Source of the DNA: Desertivirga sp966211215
Lineage (GTDB): Bacteria > Bacteroidota > Bacteroidia > Sphingobacteriales > Sphingobacteriaceae
Assembly (NCBI GenBank): GCA_966211215.1
Contig: CBIHNR010000006.1
Coordinates: 1-63,679, forward strand
Direction of reading: 5' to 3'
DNA: 63,679 nt
The notes under the pieces were generated by a model. It was not told where the DNA came from, ran no database searches, and saw only the letters and a program-made list of their open reading frames with translations. This document shows positions 52,989 to 60,779 of the stretch, one piece after another. How positions within the stretch are numbered: the first letter of the stretch is position 1; the number at the start of each line of letters is the position of its first letter. The translations under genes and the position numbers were made by a program.

Positions 52989-53934
52989 AAGTTTTGGAGG
53001 ATGCTTGCGGTATGTCGTGCAAAAGCAGGAGGCAGAAATTCTGTATGCAGAAGGCATTCGGACAGAACGTCTTAATCAAACCATACGAGATTTCGACATG
53101 CAACGAAAAATAAATCCTGATTTAGGAAAGGCAGTAGGGCATATTGCCTTAAGCTGGAGCGCAAACGATCAATCAAAGCTCAACAATGAGATGATGATAG
53201 AGGTGGCAAGGGAATACCTTGAAAGAATGAAAATCCAGAACACACAGTTCTTAATTGTAAAACATCAGGATAAAAATCATCCACATGTACACATTGTCTA
53301 CAACCGGATAAACAATGAGGGAAAAACAATTCCGGATGCCTTCCAGCACAAGCGGAATACAAGTATTTGTAAGGAGCTGACGTCAAAGTACGGCTTTTAT
53401 CTGGCTAAGGATAAAGCACAGGTAAACCGGCAGCAGCTCAAAGGAGAGGATAGGGTGAAATATGAGTTGTTTGATAAGATTAAGTCAGTCCAAGCGCAAG
53501 CCAATTGTCTGGACCATTTGAAGTTGCTACTAGCCCGACAAGGGATCGAGATGCTTTATAAATACAAGGGGAATTCCAATGAGATCCAGGGAGTCACTTT
53601 CAAAAAAGAGGAGTATTCTTTTAAAGGCTCTGATATCGACCGAGCCTTAAGTTATGGTAATCTGAAGAAAGCTTTCGAGCAGGTCGATCAGCAGCAGAAA
53701 ACAGAACCTCTTTCTTTGGCCCAACAATTAAGGCAAGTGATAGCTGAAAAGGCGCAAAGTTTACCTACAGGTGCTGGAACTAGGCCAAGTTTCCAAAAGA
53801 ATACTACGATACCTGGTAGCCCTATACTGGATGAATTATTTAGTGCCATTCCTCAAATTCCTGAGCCAGAGTTTCCTGGCAAAAAGAAAAAGAAGCGTAA
53901 AGGTCAGGAACAAGGTCAAGGGCTTCGACGATAA
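52963..53934 (+). CDS. Relaxase / mobilization nuclease
   Basis: The 323-residue protein begins MIGKVITGKSFGGCLRYVVQ, placing a candidate catalytic Tyr at about residue 17, and has the three-His metal site NHPHVHIVYNRI near residues 108-119. This matches the PF03432 relaxase family found in Bacteroidota mobilizable elements. It nicks oriT and carries the strand into the recipient. Translation overlaps mobC, and a coiled-coil protein gene follows after 29 bases. Confidence 0.9.
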   Translation: MIGKVITGKSFGGCLRYVVQKQEAEILYAEGIRTERLNQTIRDFDMQRKINPDLGKAVGHIALSWSANDQSKLNNEMMIEVAREYLERMKIQNTQFLIVKHQDKNHPHVHIVYNRINNEGKTIPDAFQHKRNTSICKELTSKYGFYLAKDKAQVNRQQLKGEDRVKYELFDKIKSVQAQANCLDHLKLLLARQGIEMLYKYKGNSNEIQGVTFKKEEYSFKGSDIDRALSYGNLKKAFEQVDQQQKTEPLSLAQQLRQVIAEKAQSLPTGAGTRPSFQKNTTIPGSPILDELFSAIPQIPEPEFPGKKKKKRKGQEQGQGLRR

Positions 53935-53963
53935 CAAAAGTTTTAATCTATTCATGAACTACA

Positions 53964-54599
53964 ATGGAAAATACATCAACTGAAAGAAATACGAATGAGG
54001 AAATCATAGAGCAATTGGTAAAAAAGGTAAATGAGTTAGATAAAAGAAAAGTAGAAACTCCGGATAATACACCTCAATTTGAAGAATTGAAAATCTGGAT
54101 CCAGCAACAGATGCCTGATTATACCAATTCCCTGCATGAATTAGAAAGGCTGGTTATGCAGCATGACTTAAGCTATCCGGGTAGGGAAATTCAAACACAT
54201 ATTGCAGAGCTCAAAGGAATTCTTGCAAAGATTCCCAAAGATATACCAGTGAAGCACCGGCATTACTTCGATCCCAAATCTAAAGGATGGGTAATAGCTG
54301 GGGTGGCTTTGCTGATTATTGTTGCTGTTACGACAGGTTTAAGCGTGCATCTATTTGTAGAAAATCGGCGGATAGAAGCCGCTGCTGTTATGTTCCGCGT
54401 AGCCAAGCAGGCCTATCCTGAAATAACCGCGGAAATAGAAGATCGGTACGCTAAAGATCCTGATAAGATGGAAGCAAAATTAATTGAGCTGGAAGCCGAG
54501 GCCTTACGGAAGGCAAGAGCTCAGGAAAGGATTGATCAGGCGGAAGAAGAAATACGGGAGGCGAAGAAGCAAATGAAAAAGAAGAGTTTTGAAAGGTGA
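53964..54599 (+). CDS. Coiled-coil membrane protein following the relaxase
   Basis: The 211-residue protein has a helical N-terminus (about residues 1-90), one membrane helix near 113-132 (GWVIAGVALLIIVAVTTGLS) and a highly charged coiled-coil C-terminus (QERIDQAEEEIREAKKQMKK). Genes of this size and topology follow relaxases in Bacteroidota mobilizable elements. The function is unknown; a membrane role in mobilization is plausible. Confidence 0.72.
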   Translation: MENTSTERNTNEEIIEQLVKKVNELDKRKVETPDNTPQFEELKIWIQQQMPDYTNSLHELERLVMQHDLSYPGREIQTHIAELKGILAKIPKDIPVKHRHYFDPKSKGWVIAGVALLIIVAVTTGLSVHLFVENRRIEAAAVMFRVAKQAYPEITAEIEDRYAKDPDKMEAKLIELEAEALRKARAQERIDQAEEEIREAKKQMKKKSFER

Positions 54600-54769
54600 T
54601 ACATGGGGCGTCTATCGCAGTGGATCATTGTTCAGGAATCTTTTTGATCCATTACAATAAAACTACTGTTCTTCGGAAAGTTCTATTCCTTGGTAAGGTT
54701 CAAGAAATGTCCTCTGAATTACTGTTAATTTTGCGAAGAGAGATGTAGAATAATAAAATAATTCCCTTT

Positions 54770-54777
54770 TATCTTTG
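54770..54777 (+). promoter_or_regulatory. Candidate -7 box before the GNAT gene
   Basis: TATCTTTG matches TAnnTTTG and ends four bases before the ATG at 54782. A -33 TTG at proper spacing was not seen. Confidence 0.38.
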
Positions 54778-54781
54778 TTTT

Positions 54782-55336
54782 ATGAGAGAATGGAAGCTTC
54801 TACTGAAAGAACATGGAGAAGAGTTATACGAAATAATGATGGAAGATGATATCAAACCCCAATTCAACCTTCCAGAGAATAAAGATGAATTCATAAGCGG
54901 TCTCGCCCAGTTAAATTTAGATCCGATGAAACGAAGGTACTGGACTATCTTCGATAAAGGTAATATTGTAGGTGTGGTATTTATTAAAAAATATCCGGAA
55001 GCTTACAGGAGGCTGAATCCATACACAAGTGAGGATTTGGATAAAATGGATTTTTCAGAGCAGGGTATGGAGCTATTAAATCAACAAGAGTTACAAAAGG
55101 CTCCTTATTGTGTTAGCATTGCTATAGGGAAACAGTATAGGCAAGCTGGGATTGGTAAAGATACAGTAGAGTGGCTGACAGATACGTTAGCTCAAGAAGG
55201 AGAGTCTGATCTCTATTTTACCGTTGAAAATAACAACCTTGCTTCCACTAAGCTCATAGATTCTTTAGGAGGAATTATATTTGAGGATGTTGCTCTTTTG
55301 CAATGTAAAGTGTACCGTTACAAGATAAAAGAATAG
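54782..55336 (+). CDS. GNAT-family N-acetyltransferase
   Basis: The 184-residue protein has a typical GNAT profile: IFDKGNIVGVVFIKKYPEAY for strands 2-4, CVSIAIGKQYRQAGIGKDTV near residue 115 with the acetyl-CoA pyrophosphate motif QYRQAGIG, and YFTVENNNLASTKLIDSLGG near 146. The substrate is unknown; cargo acetyltransferases on mobile elements often act on small molecules or peptides. It stands alone between the mobilization genes and the following accessory genes. Confidence 0.86.
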   Translation: MREWKLLLKEHGEELYEIMMEDDIKPQFNLPENKDEFISGLAQLNLDPMKRRYWTIFDKGNIVGVVFIKKYPEAYRRLNPYTSEDLDKMDFSEQGMELLNQQELQKAPYCVSIAIGKQYRQAGIGKDTVEWLTDTLAQEGESDLYFTVENNNLASTKLIDSLGGIIFEDVALLQCKVYRYKIKE

Positions 55337-55616
55337 TGGATGCAACGTAATTTTTCTTGACTATTAGACTATGTTAACCGTCAGGTAAAGTCCTAAGCCT
55401 AATTATATACATATGGTAAAGGGCATCAGGACAATCTAAATTTCTAAGGGGAGAAATGGTAGGGTGAGTTGGCTCAGCTGGACGAACCTTACTGCTAATT
55501 AATGTGTACCAATGGAAATGTACGTAATCGTACGCAAGTAGATTTCCAAGTGTTAAGGGGTAGTTTGCTTTTATATTTTTCAAAACAGCCCTAGGATTAA
55601 TAATTACGACTTACCA

Positions 55617-56576
55617 TCATAAACTAATCGTTCCTTTGATAGCAAGGGTTGGGGATGATATGTTTTTATGATAATTCCAATCAATACCTACTCCAATAGA
55701 TGACGGTATTTCAAAATCCCTTCCGTTGGCTTCAAAAGGATCCTCTAGAATATTAAAGAAGGTACCTATACGTACATTGTGGTCAGATATCGCCGCATTA
55801 TAAGCTACGTAGGGAATAGGATTGACGACAACTTTCTTATAAACATGAAAATACATAGGGTATGCAACAGATGCTCTACCCTTCCATAAGTATTCTATTT
55901 GGCCATACTTGCCTTTGAAATCCTCAAGTACCACAATATTAGTGGGAGTATTAGGGATCGACTTTGTAATATCTTGATAACTTGGCATATCATCTATATT
56001 CGATGTGTATTTAATTGATCCAGTAAATGCAACCACTCTATTAAATGGAAGCTTACCAGAATTACCTCGCCTAATCGTATTATAATACCCATCAGCTCCG
56101 ATGGTTAGCGGTAAAGCCGTTCTTTCTTTACCTCTGCCCGTGTCATAAAGTCGAACATTATCCATATCAAACGCTATGTTGAATCCACTAGTTCGAGCCC
56201 CAGTAGACGCAAGCTTCGTAATGCTGCTTAGTGTATTTACTATACCCGCTTTTAAACCAACACCTGGGCGAAAGTCTTTCAAGTTTATAATGCCCTCCTC
56301 GCCCGAATTCAGTATTGAAAGAGAGAATAACCAACCCGTATATTTTTTTACCGTGGGGTCAGTTGTTCCTTTGAATACATATTGAGTTTCTTTCTTCCAT
56401 TTTACGATTTTAGTAAAAGAAAGTGGCTCATCAGCCGTAATTTCGATCCGAGCATCTTTTTTTGCGGTTAAATTAAAGACACTCTCTCCTTCAGAATCTA
56501 TTCCGACCTCCTGAGAATAAGAGTAAATGGAGGTAGAAAGTAAGCATACAGATAGAGTGAAAATTTTCAATTTCAT
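55617..56576 (-). CDS. Exported protein of unknown function, possibly outer-membrane
   Basis: The 319-residue protein has a signal peptide (LKIFTLSVCLLSTSIYSYSQ) and then alternating short beta strands (SGFNIAFDMDNVRLYDTGRG, VVAFTGSIKYTSNIDDM, ASVAYPMYFHVYKKVVVNPI) ending in hydrophobic residues (LAIKGTISL), as in a small barrel. I recognise no family. It is on the opposite strand to the cargo operon that starts 380 bases to the right, so it is divergently arranged with it. Confidence 0.65.
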   Translation of the reverse strand: MKLKIFTLSVCLLSTSIYSYSQEVGIDSEGESVFNLTAKKDARIEITADEPLSFTKIVKWKKETQYVFKGTTDPTVKKYTGWLFSLSILNSGEEGIINLKDFRPGVGLKAGIVNTLSSITKLASTGARTSGFNIAFDMDNVRLYDTGRGKERTALPLTIGADGYYNTIRRGNSGKLPFNRVVAFTGSIKYTSNIDDMPSYQDITKSIPNTPTNIVVLEDFKGKYGQIEYLWKGRASVAYPMYFHVYKKVVVNPIPYVAYNAAISDHNVRIGTFFNILEDPFEANGRDFEIPSSIGVGIDWNYHKNISSPTLAIKGTISL

Positions 56577-56956
56577 AACCTGGATTAATGAGAGTGTGAA
56601 AATATTACTTTTAAATAAAATATTTCTATGTATATAAAAAAAGCGAGTTGCTAAAATTTTCCAAGTTTTCCAATTGACTTAGGAGAAGATTCCATCAAGG
56701 AATTAAAGGGATCATCTAAGAAAAAGTAATACTTTTGTGCGAATCTCAAACCAGTGTCAATCTCGGAAAAATTTCAGTACTCATGATATAATGCTTGGGG
56801 TCAGGGAACATGTTAAGAGGTTGCTCCCTCTGCTATTTAGGTTGGAGGCAATATTTTTTTATTATAAAAGCGTATTTTTAGCTCTTAAAAAAGAGGATTT
56901 AACTTCTTAGGAAAAACGGTGATCATTGATGGAGTTTCAATAGTTAAAATAAAAGT
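56577..56956. other. Intergenic region upstream of the modification operon
   Basis: This 380-base gap separates divergent genes. I find TACTTTTG (56730-56737), a -7-like sequence, but it is over 200 bases from the first ATG and has no convincing -33 partner. AT-rich stretches near 56850-56880 and 56600-56640 hold no reading frame I can support. Confidence 0.4.
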
Positions 56957-57775
56957 ATGGAAAATAGGCTTTATGCTAAAGATATTGAGTTTCTCTGGGA
57001 ATCTGTGAATAGACTATTGGCAAAAAGTTCCTTAAGTATGTTGGATGAGGAAAATAAACAAATTCACGATACTATTTTTAGGTTTCTTGACTCATACCAA
57101 CAAGAAAAGGAAGTTTGCGATTTCTTAACCTACGCACGTCAGCATCCCGACCTGATATGTAAGCTTAGGGAGTTAAACGCTATTATGCATCAAACAACCG
57201 AGAATGAATTAGCCAAGAAGTATCTATCTTCTGACAGTCAAAAAGACCCCTTTGTGTCTTCCTGGATTAACAAAGGATTCAAAGAAGTTCTATCACAACA
57301 AATAAATGAATGGAAGTCAAGCGGGTTGTCTTTTAATAGGGAAAGTCCATTAGTAATTGTTGGTGGAGGGGCCCTACCTCAGACTCAAATCTATTTGCAC
57401 AAGGAGCTGGATATGGAGATAATTTCCTTAGAAAGGGATCCATTGTCAGCCCAGCTTTGCACCGAACTGCTCCGAAAATTTGGACTCGGCCATTTAAAGG
57501 TATTAAACGTTGATGGTAAGGATTATAATTACGCGGATACATATCTAACTATAGTTGCAACCCTTGTTCCTAATAAGTTTGAAATAGCTAAGCGAATCAC
57601 AGAAACGTCTAAGAAAACATTTTTAGCGCCACGAACTCCTATTAAGCTCCACCAATTGTGGAGGGAGCCCTTAATAGTATCAGAGATTGAGAAAATAGGC
57701 TGGAGGTTAATAAATCGTTGTCATCCAACGGGATCGAGTATAGCAAGTTTGACTTTTGGATTTAGTTCGCAATAA
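56957..57775 (+). CDS. Nicotianamine-synthase-like SAM-dependent enzyme
   Basis: The 272-residue protein has an all-helical N-terminal region of about 115 residues and a Rossmann SAM-binding half: PLVIVGGGALPQTQIYLHKE near residues 131-150, in which GGGALPQT resembles the nicotianamine synthase motif GSGPLPLT, then ISLERDPLSAQLCTELLRKF and HLKVLNVDGKDYNYADTY. Enzymes of this family transfer the aminocarboxypropyl (aminobutyrate) group of SAM rather than methyl. The product is unknown here. It is the first gene of a four-gene operon, eight bases before an ATP-grasp gene. Alternative: an unusual methyltransferase. Confidence 0.58.
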   Translation: MENRLYAKDIEFLWESVNRLLAKSSLSMLDEENKQIHDTIFRFLDSYQQEKEVCDFLTYARQHPDLICKLRELNAIMHQTTENELAKKYLSSDSQKDPFVSSWINKGFKEVLSQQINEWKSSGLSFNRESPLVIVGGGALPQTQIYLHKELDMEIISLERDPLSAQLCTELLRKFGLGHLKVLNVDGKDYNYADTYLTIVATLVPNKFEIAKRITETSKKTFLAPRTPIKLHQLWREPLIVSEIEKIGWRLINRCHPTGSSIASLTFGFSSQ

Positions 57776-57783
57776 ATTGGATA

Positions 57784-59052
57784 ATGGAATGCTATCATCT
57801 CGTTTTTGTAGACCCAGACTTCACTTGGAGAGACACTGTTCTACGGGCTGTAAATGAAAAATGTTTCGTTTCAATTCTCTGTTCAGAACAATTCGATCTG
57901 GCTTATCCTACAATTGTTTCACTTGGTAATTACAAAGCTCGTTTAGATACTTCTTCTATTTACGAACTGGCTGAACAGTTTACAAAGCTGTCCCGAGAGA
58001 GAAAAATAAATGGCGTGTTTTTGTCCCGGGACGCAATTATCCATCAGGTATCTATTGCTTGCGAGATGAATAATATAAAATTCACTCCTTCTGGTGCAAT
58101 CGCAATTTGTAGAAGTAAGTTGAAAACCAGGCAACTAATGCGGAAATCGGCACTTGCCACTCCTAACTTTGTACATGTAGATAGCTTAGATAAGTTAGAT
58201 AAGGTTAGTTCCGAGCTTAATTTTCCGTTCGTACTTAAGCCAGTTAAAGGACATCTTAGCATGTTCGCTTACAAGATTTCTAGCAAACAGCAATTGCAGT
58301 GTGTGAAATCGGAGTTGGCAAAAAAGATGGGAATTCTTCATTTTTCATCTGCTTGGATACTATCTGAAGGGTTTATTTGCGAAAGTTGGATTGATGGTCC
58401 GATTATTTCCGTGGAAATCGCTGCTAACGATGAAGAGTTATTTCCAATAGCAGTTGCTGTAGCCACCTATCAAAACGAATCACCTTGTATAGGTTACGGT
58501 TCAATCATTCCAATTAATAATGGTACTGATATTGCCAAGCAATGTATTCGGTATTCACTTAACATATGTCGGTTGTTCGGGCTCTCCTTTGGGTTGTTTG
58601 ACTTAGAAATGGTTTGGACCAAACATGGACCCATTTTACTGGAGGCTAATGCCAGACGGATGGGAGGTGAAATGTCACTTGCATTTGAATTATCAACCTC
58701 GATACCGTTCAATACTTATTTATTTGAATTGGTGAAAGGTCTTAAATTCACTGTACCTATTATTGAAAATAGTACGCTAATCCGCAAGGTAATGCCAAAG
58801 ACTGCAGGGGTCATTAGCAGCGGCTTTGATGTCTCCATATTCAACTCTTTCCGAGATGGAATTTATATCAGAAACTACAATTTAACTCCGGGGAAGCAAG
58901 TTCAGCCGATGGAAGTTCTGGCAAGAATATTGATTACCACGAAGGATGCGAAAGAAGCTTTTGCAGAAGCCAACGAAATCCTAACAATATTGGAAGCTGA
59001 AACAATGCTTGAATTGGTATACGGTTTTTTTCCAGATATAATAGAAGTGTGA
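57784..59052 (+). CDS. ATP-grasp ligase, L-amino-acid-ligase-like
   Basis: The 422-residue protein has a preATP-grasp N-terminus (MECYHLVFVDPDFTWRDTVL), a nucleotide-binding Lys in FPFVLKPVKGHLSMFAYKIS near residue 152, the Glu of ESWIDGPIISVEIAAND near 201, and the metal-binding IFDLE-type LFGLFDLEMVW and ILLEANARRMGGEMSLAFEL near 281-300. Such enzymes join a carboxylate to an amine using ATP. In this operon it could attach an amino acid to the peptide or make a small dipeptide. It precedes the peptide gene by 38 bases. Confidence 0.82.
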   Translation: MECYHLVFVDPDFTWRDTVLRAVNEKCFVSILCSEQFDLAYPTIVSLGNYKARLDTSSIYELAEQFTKLSRERKINGVFLSRDAIIHQVSIACEMNNIKFTPSGAIAICRSKLKTRQLMRKSALATPNFVHVDSLDKLDKVSSELNFPFVLKPVKGHLSMFAYKISSKQQLQCVKSELAKKMGILHFSSAWILSEGFICESWIDGPIISVEIAANDEELFPIAVAVATYQNESPCIGYGSIIPINNGTDIAKQCIRYSLNICRLFGLSFGLFDLEMVWTKHGPILLEANARRMGGEMSLAFELSTSIPFNTYLFELVKGLKFTVPIIENSTLIRKVMPKTAGVISSGFDVSIFNSFRDGIYIRNYNLTPGKQVQPMEVLARILITTKDAKEAFAEANEILTILEAETMLELVYGFFPDIIEV

Positions 59053-59090
59053 TTTTTTTCTATTTTTGAGTAAATCAAATTAAAATATTT

Positions 59091-59207
59091 ATGAGTACTC
59101 CAGACCCAACGCCGGCTCCAAGCCCAAAGCCGAGTTTAACTCCAGAACCTACTCCTGTTCCTCCGAAATCTTCGGAGACGGAAGAGGAGCAACAACCTAA
59201 AAAATAG
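59091..59207 (+). CDS. Short proline-rich peptide, candidate modification substrate
   Basis: The 38-residue ORF has 12 prolines. From residue 3 to 14 it reads TPDPTPAPSPKP, and after SL it continues TPEPTPVPP (17-25), so Pro is at every second position with one break. The C-terminal 13 residues are different: KSSETEEEQQPKK, acidic then basic. The ATG follows an A/T-rich leader usual in this phylum, 38 bases past the ATP-grasp stop and eight bases before the 2OG gene. There is no signal peptide. Position, length and pattern make it a good prolyl-hydroxylase substrate; it could instead be a spurious ORF, though every codon position and the tight gene packing speak against that. Confidence 0.72.
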   Translation: MSTPDPTPAPSPKPSLTPEPTPVPPKSSETEEEQQPKK

Positions 59208-59215
59208 GTTACGCA

Positions 59216-60559
59216 ATGACTAATGAGATTCCCGAAGACTGGAAGAAATGGATTTTAACGAATCTCTCGAGGGGGGTGGATATTGCTACAATATCCACCA
59301 TTCTCTGCGATCACGGGTTTGATGAGGAGAACGTTACTTTGGAGATCCAGAGAAACTTAGAATTGATTGTTGGTGGAGTGGAGACTGATGTCATTGTACC
59401 CAATTCGCAAAAAGTTAAAACTAGTTCTGGGGATATTTATATTATTGATAATTTTCTTAATGAGACGGAATGTAATGATCTAATTAATATAATTCGATCC
59501 AACTTGCGTCCTTCGCTTTTAGCTTTAAGCGAAACTCCAGATCCTTCAATAAGGAATAGTAGCACTTGTGATCTTGGTACTTTGGGAAATCCCTTAGTTG
59601 AAGAGATTGACCGGAGAATCTGCAGAATGATAGGAATACCAGAAAGCAGTGCAGAATCTCTTCAAGGGCAATTTTACCAGGAAGGTCAAGAATTCAAGCG
59701 CCATACAGATTATTTCTCAGAGGAAGCCCTTGGAAAGATAGCAAATGAGTTAGGGCAACGCACCTTCACATTTTTGATTTATCTCAACACTCTCAATGAG
59801 TCTGGAGAAACCTATTTCGACAGCTGCGATTTATTGATCAAACCAGAAATGGGTAAGGCGGTACTTTGGAACAATTTGAAGCGAGACCTTAGTCCTAACC
59901 CCAACATGGTGCATTGCGGTCTCCCCGTAAAAGGTGGCTTCAAAGCTATTTTGACAAAGTGGTTTAGATTGAGAAATAATAGTTTCTGTATTTCAAAGGA
60001 GATGAACGAACGAATACCTACTTTTACTAGTTTAGGTTTTCAAAAGACTAAAATCAGTTCAGAAACGTTGAAAAAACTGATACAGACCTTAGATAAGGGC
60101 GGTAATAAAATTCCAGAAAAAGAAAATAGTTATCTTTATTGTACTGATAAGAAAAACAGTCCGTCTGAACTTGTTGAAGTGCCAGCAGTTTTGAAACATG
60201 ACATTAGTCAGGAGCTAAAACTTATGATTGAGGAATGGGTCGGCTTTCAAGTAGAGGTAAGCTTTACTTATGGAATCAGAGTATACAGGCGCAATGCTCT
60301 TTTGAAACTACATCGGGACAGGTTGGAAACGCATAAATTAGGGGCAATTCTAAATATAGCTCAGGAGGTTGATGAGGCGTGGCCCCTAGTTATTGAAGAT
60401 AATTATTACAGAAGACATGAAGTTTTTTTGAGTCCAGGAGAGGTAGTTTTGTTCGAAAGTGCAAGACTGTTGCATGGAAGACCTTCGCCTTTGAAAGGAA
60501 CATTCTTTGCAAATCTTTTTTGCCATTTTGTTCCACTGCATGACAATAAAAGCAGTTAA
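59216..60559 (+). CDS. Protein with two 2-oxoglutarate/Fe(II) oxygenase domains, prolyl-hydroxylase-like
   Basis: The 447-residue protein has a helical N-terminus (about residues 1-55, PEDWKKWILTNLSRGVDIAT). Domain one (about 75-265) matches prolyl 4-hydroxylases: iron ligands His and Asp in FKRHTDYF, distal His in VHCGLPVKGGFK and the 2-oxoglutarate Lys in that motif, ending LTKWFR. Domain two (about 315-440) has YGIRVYRRNALLKLHRDRLE with HxD, LNIAQEVDEAWPLVIED, and a distal His in LLHGRPSPLKGTFFANLFCH. Both sites look complete. The substrate is probably the peptide encoded directly before it; hydroxylation of proline is inference. Confidence 0.83.
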   Translation: MTNEIPEDWKKWILTNLSRGVDIATISTILCDHGFDEENVTLEIQRNLELIVGGVETDVIVPNSQKVKTSSGDIYIIDNFLNETECNDLINIIRSNLRPSLLALSETPDPSIRNSSTCDLGTLGNPLVEEIDRRICRMIGIPESSAESLQGQFYQEGQEFKRHTDYFSEEALGKIANELGQRTFTFLIYLNTLNESGETYFDSCDLLIKPEMGKAVLWNNLKRDLSPNPNMVHCGLPVKGGFKAILTKWFRLRNNSFCISKEMNERIPTFTSLGFQKTKISSETLKKLIQTLDKGGNKIPEKENSYLYCTDKKNSPSELVEVPAVLKHDISQELKLMIEEWVGFQVEVSFTYGIRVYRRNALLKLHRDRLETHKLGAILNIAQEVDEAWPLVIEDNYYRRHEVFLSPGEVVLFESARLLHGRPSPLKGTFFANLFCHFVPLHDNKSS

Positions 60560-60779
60560 ATTTTAACCTTAAGCAGTGGAGGCTTATTTATAAAACTGTT
60601 AATAGGACAATGGATTTTGGGCGGAAGAATCAGCATCTTTGCTCCACCTAGGGATAAGGAATTTTAAAATTTTTGTAATAGCTGAGCCTAAAGTTCTTCC
60701 AAATCTGCGAGGGAGCGGATTTTAGTCATTAGTACTTTCAAATTATTGGTTATTGGCCGATAAGCTGGAGCCTTATTAA

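Larger units (their letters stand above)
47395..54600. mobile_element. Integrative mobilizable element core (right end not resolved)
   Basis: Starting just upstream of the tyrosine integrase, the + strand encodes integrase, a membrane protein, an excisionase-like HTH protein, a primase-helicase, a Toprim primase, MobC and a relaxase, the gene order of Bacteroidota mobilizable elements. No conjugation (tra) genes are present, so transfer would need a helper. The left edge is placed between the hemW start and the integrase; neither att site was identified, and the accessory genes to 62,751 or beyond may be cargo. The end given is only the last core gene. Confidence 0.75.

Noticed and set aside
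55374..55583. A 69-residue protein on the minus strand after the GNAT gene
   Set aside because: No recognisable feature, poor start context and composition like non-coding sequence.
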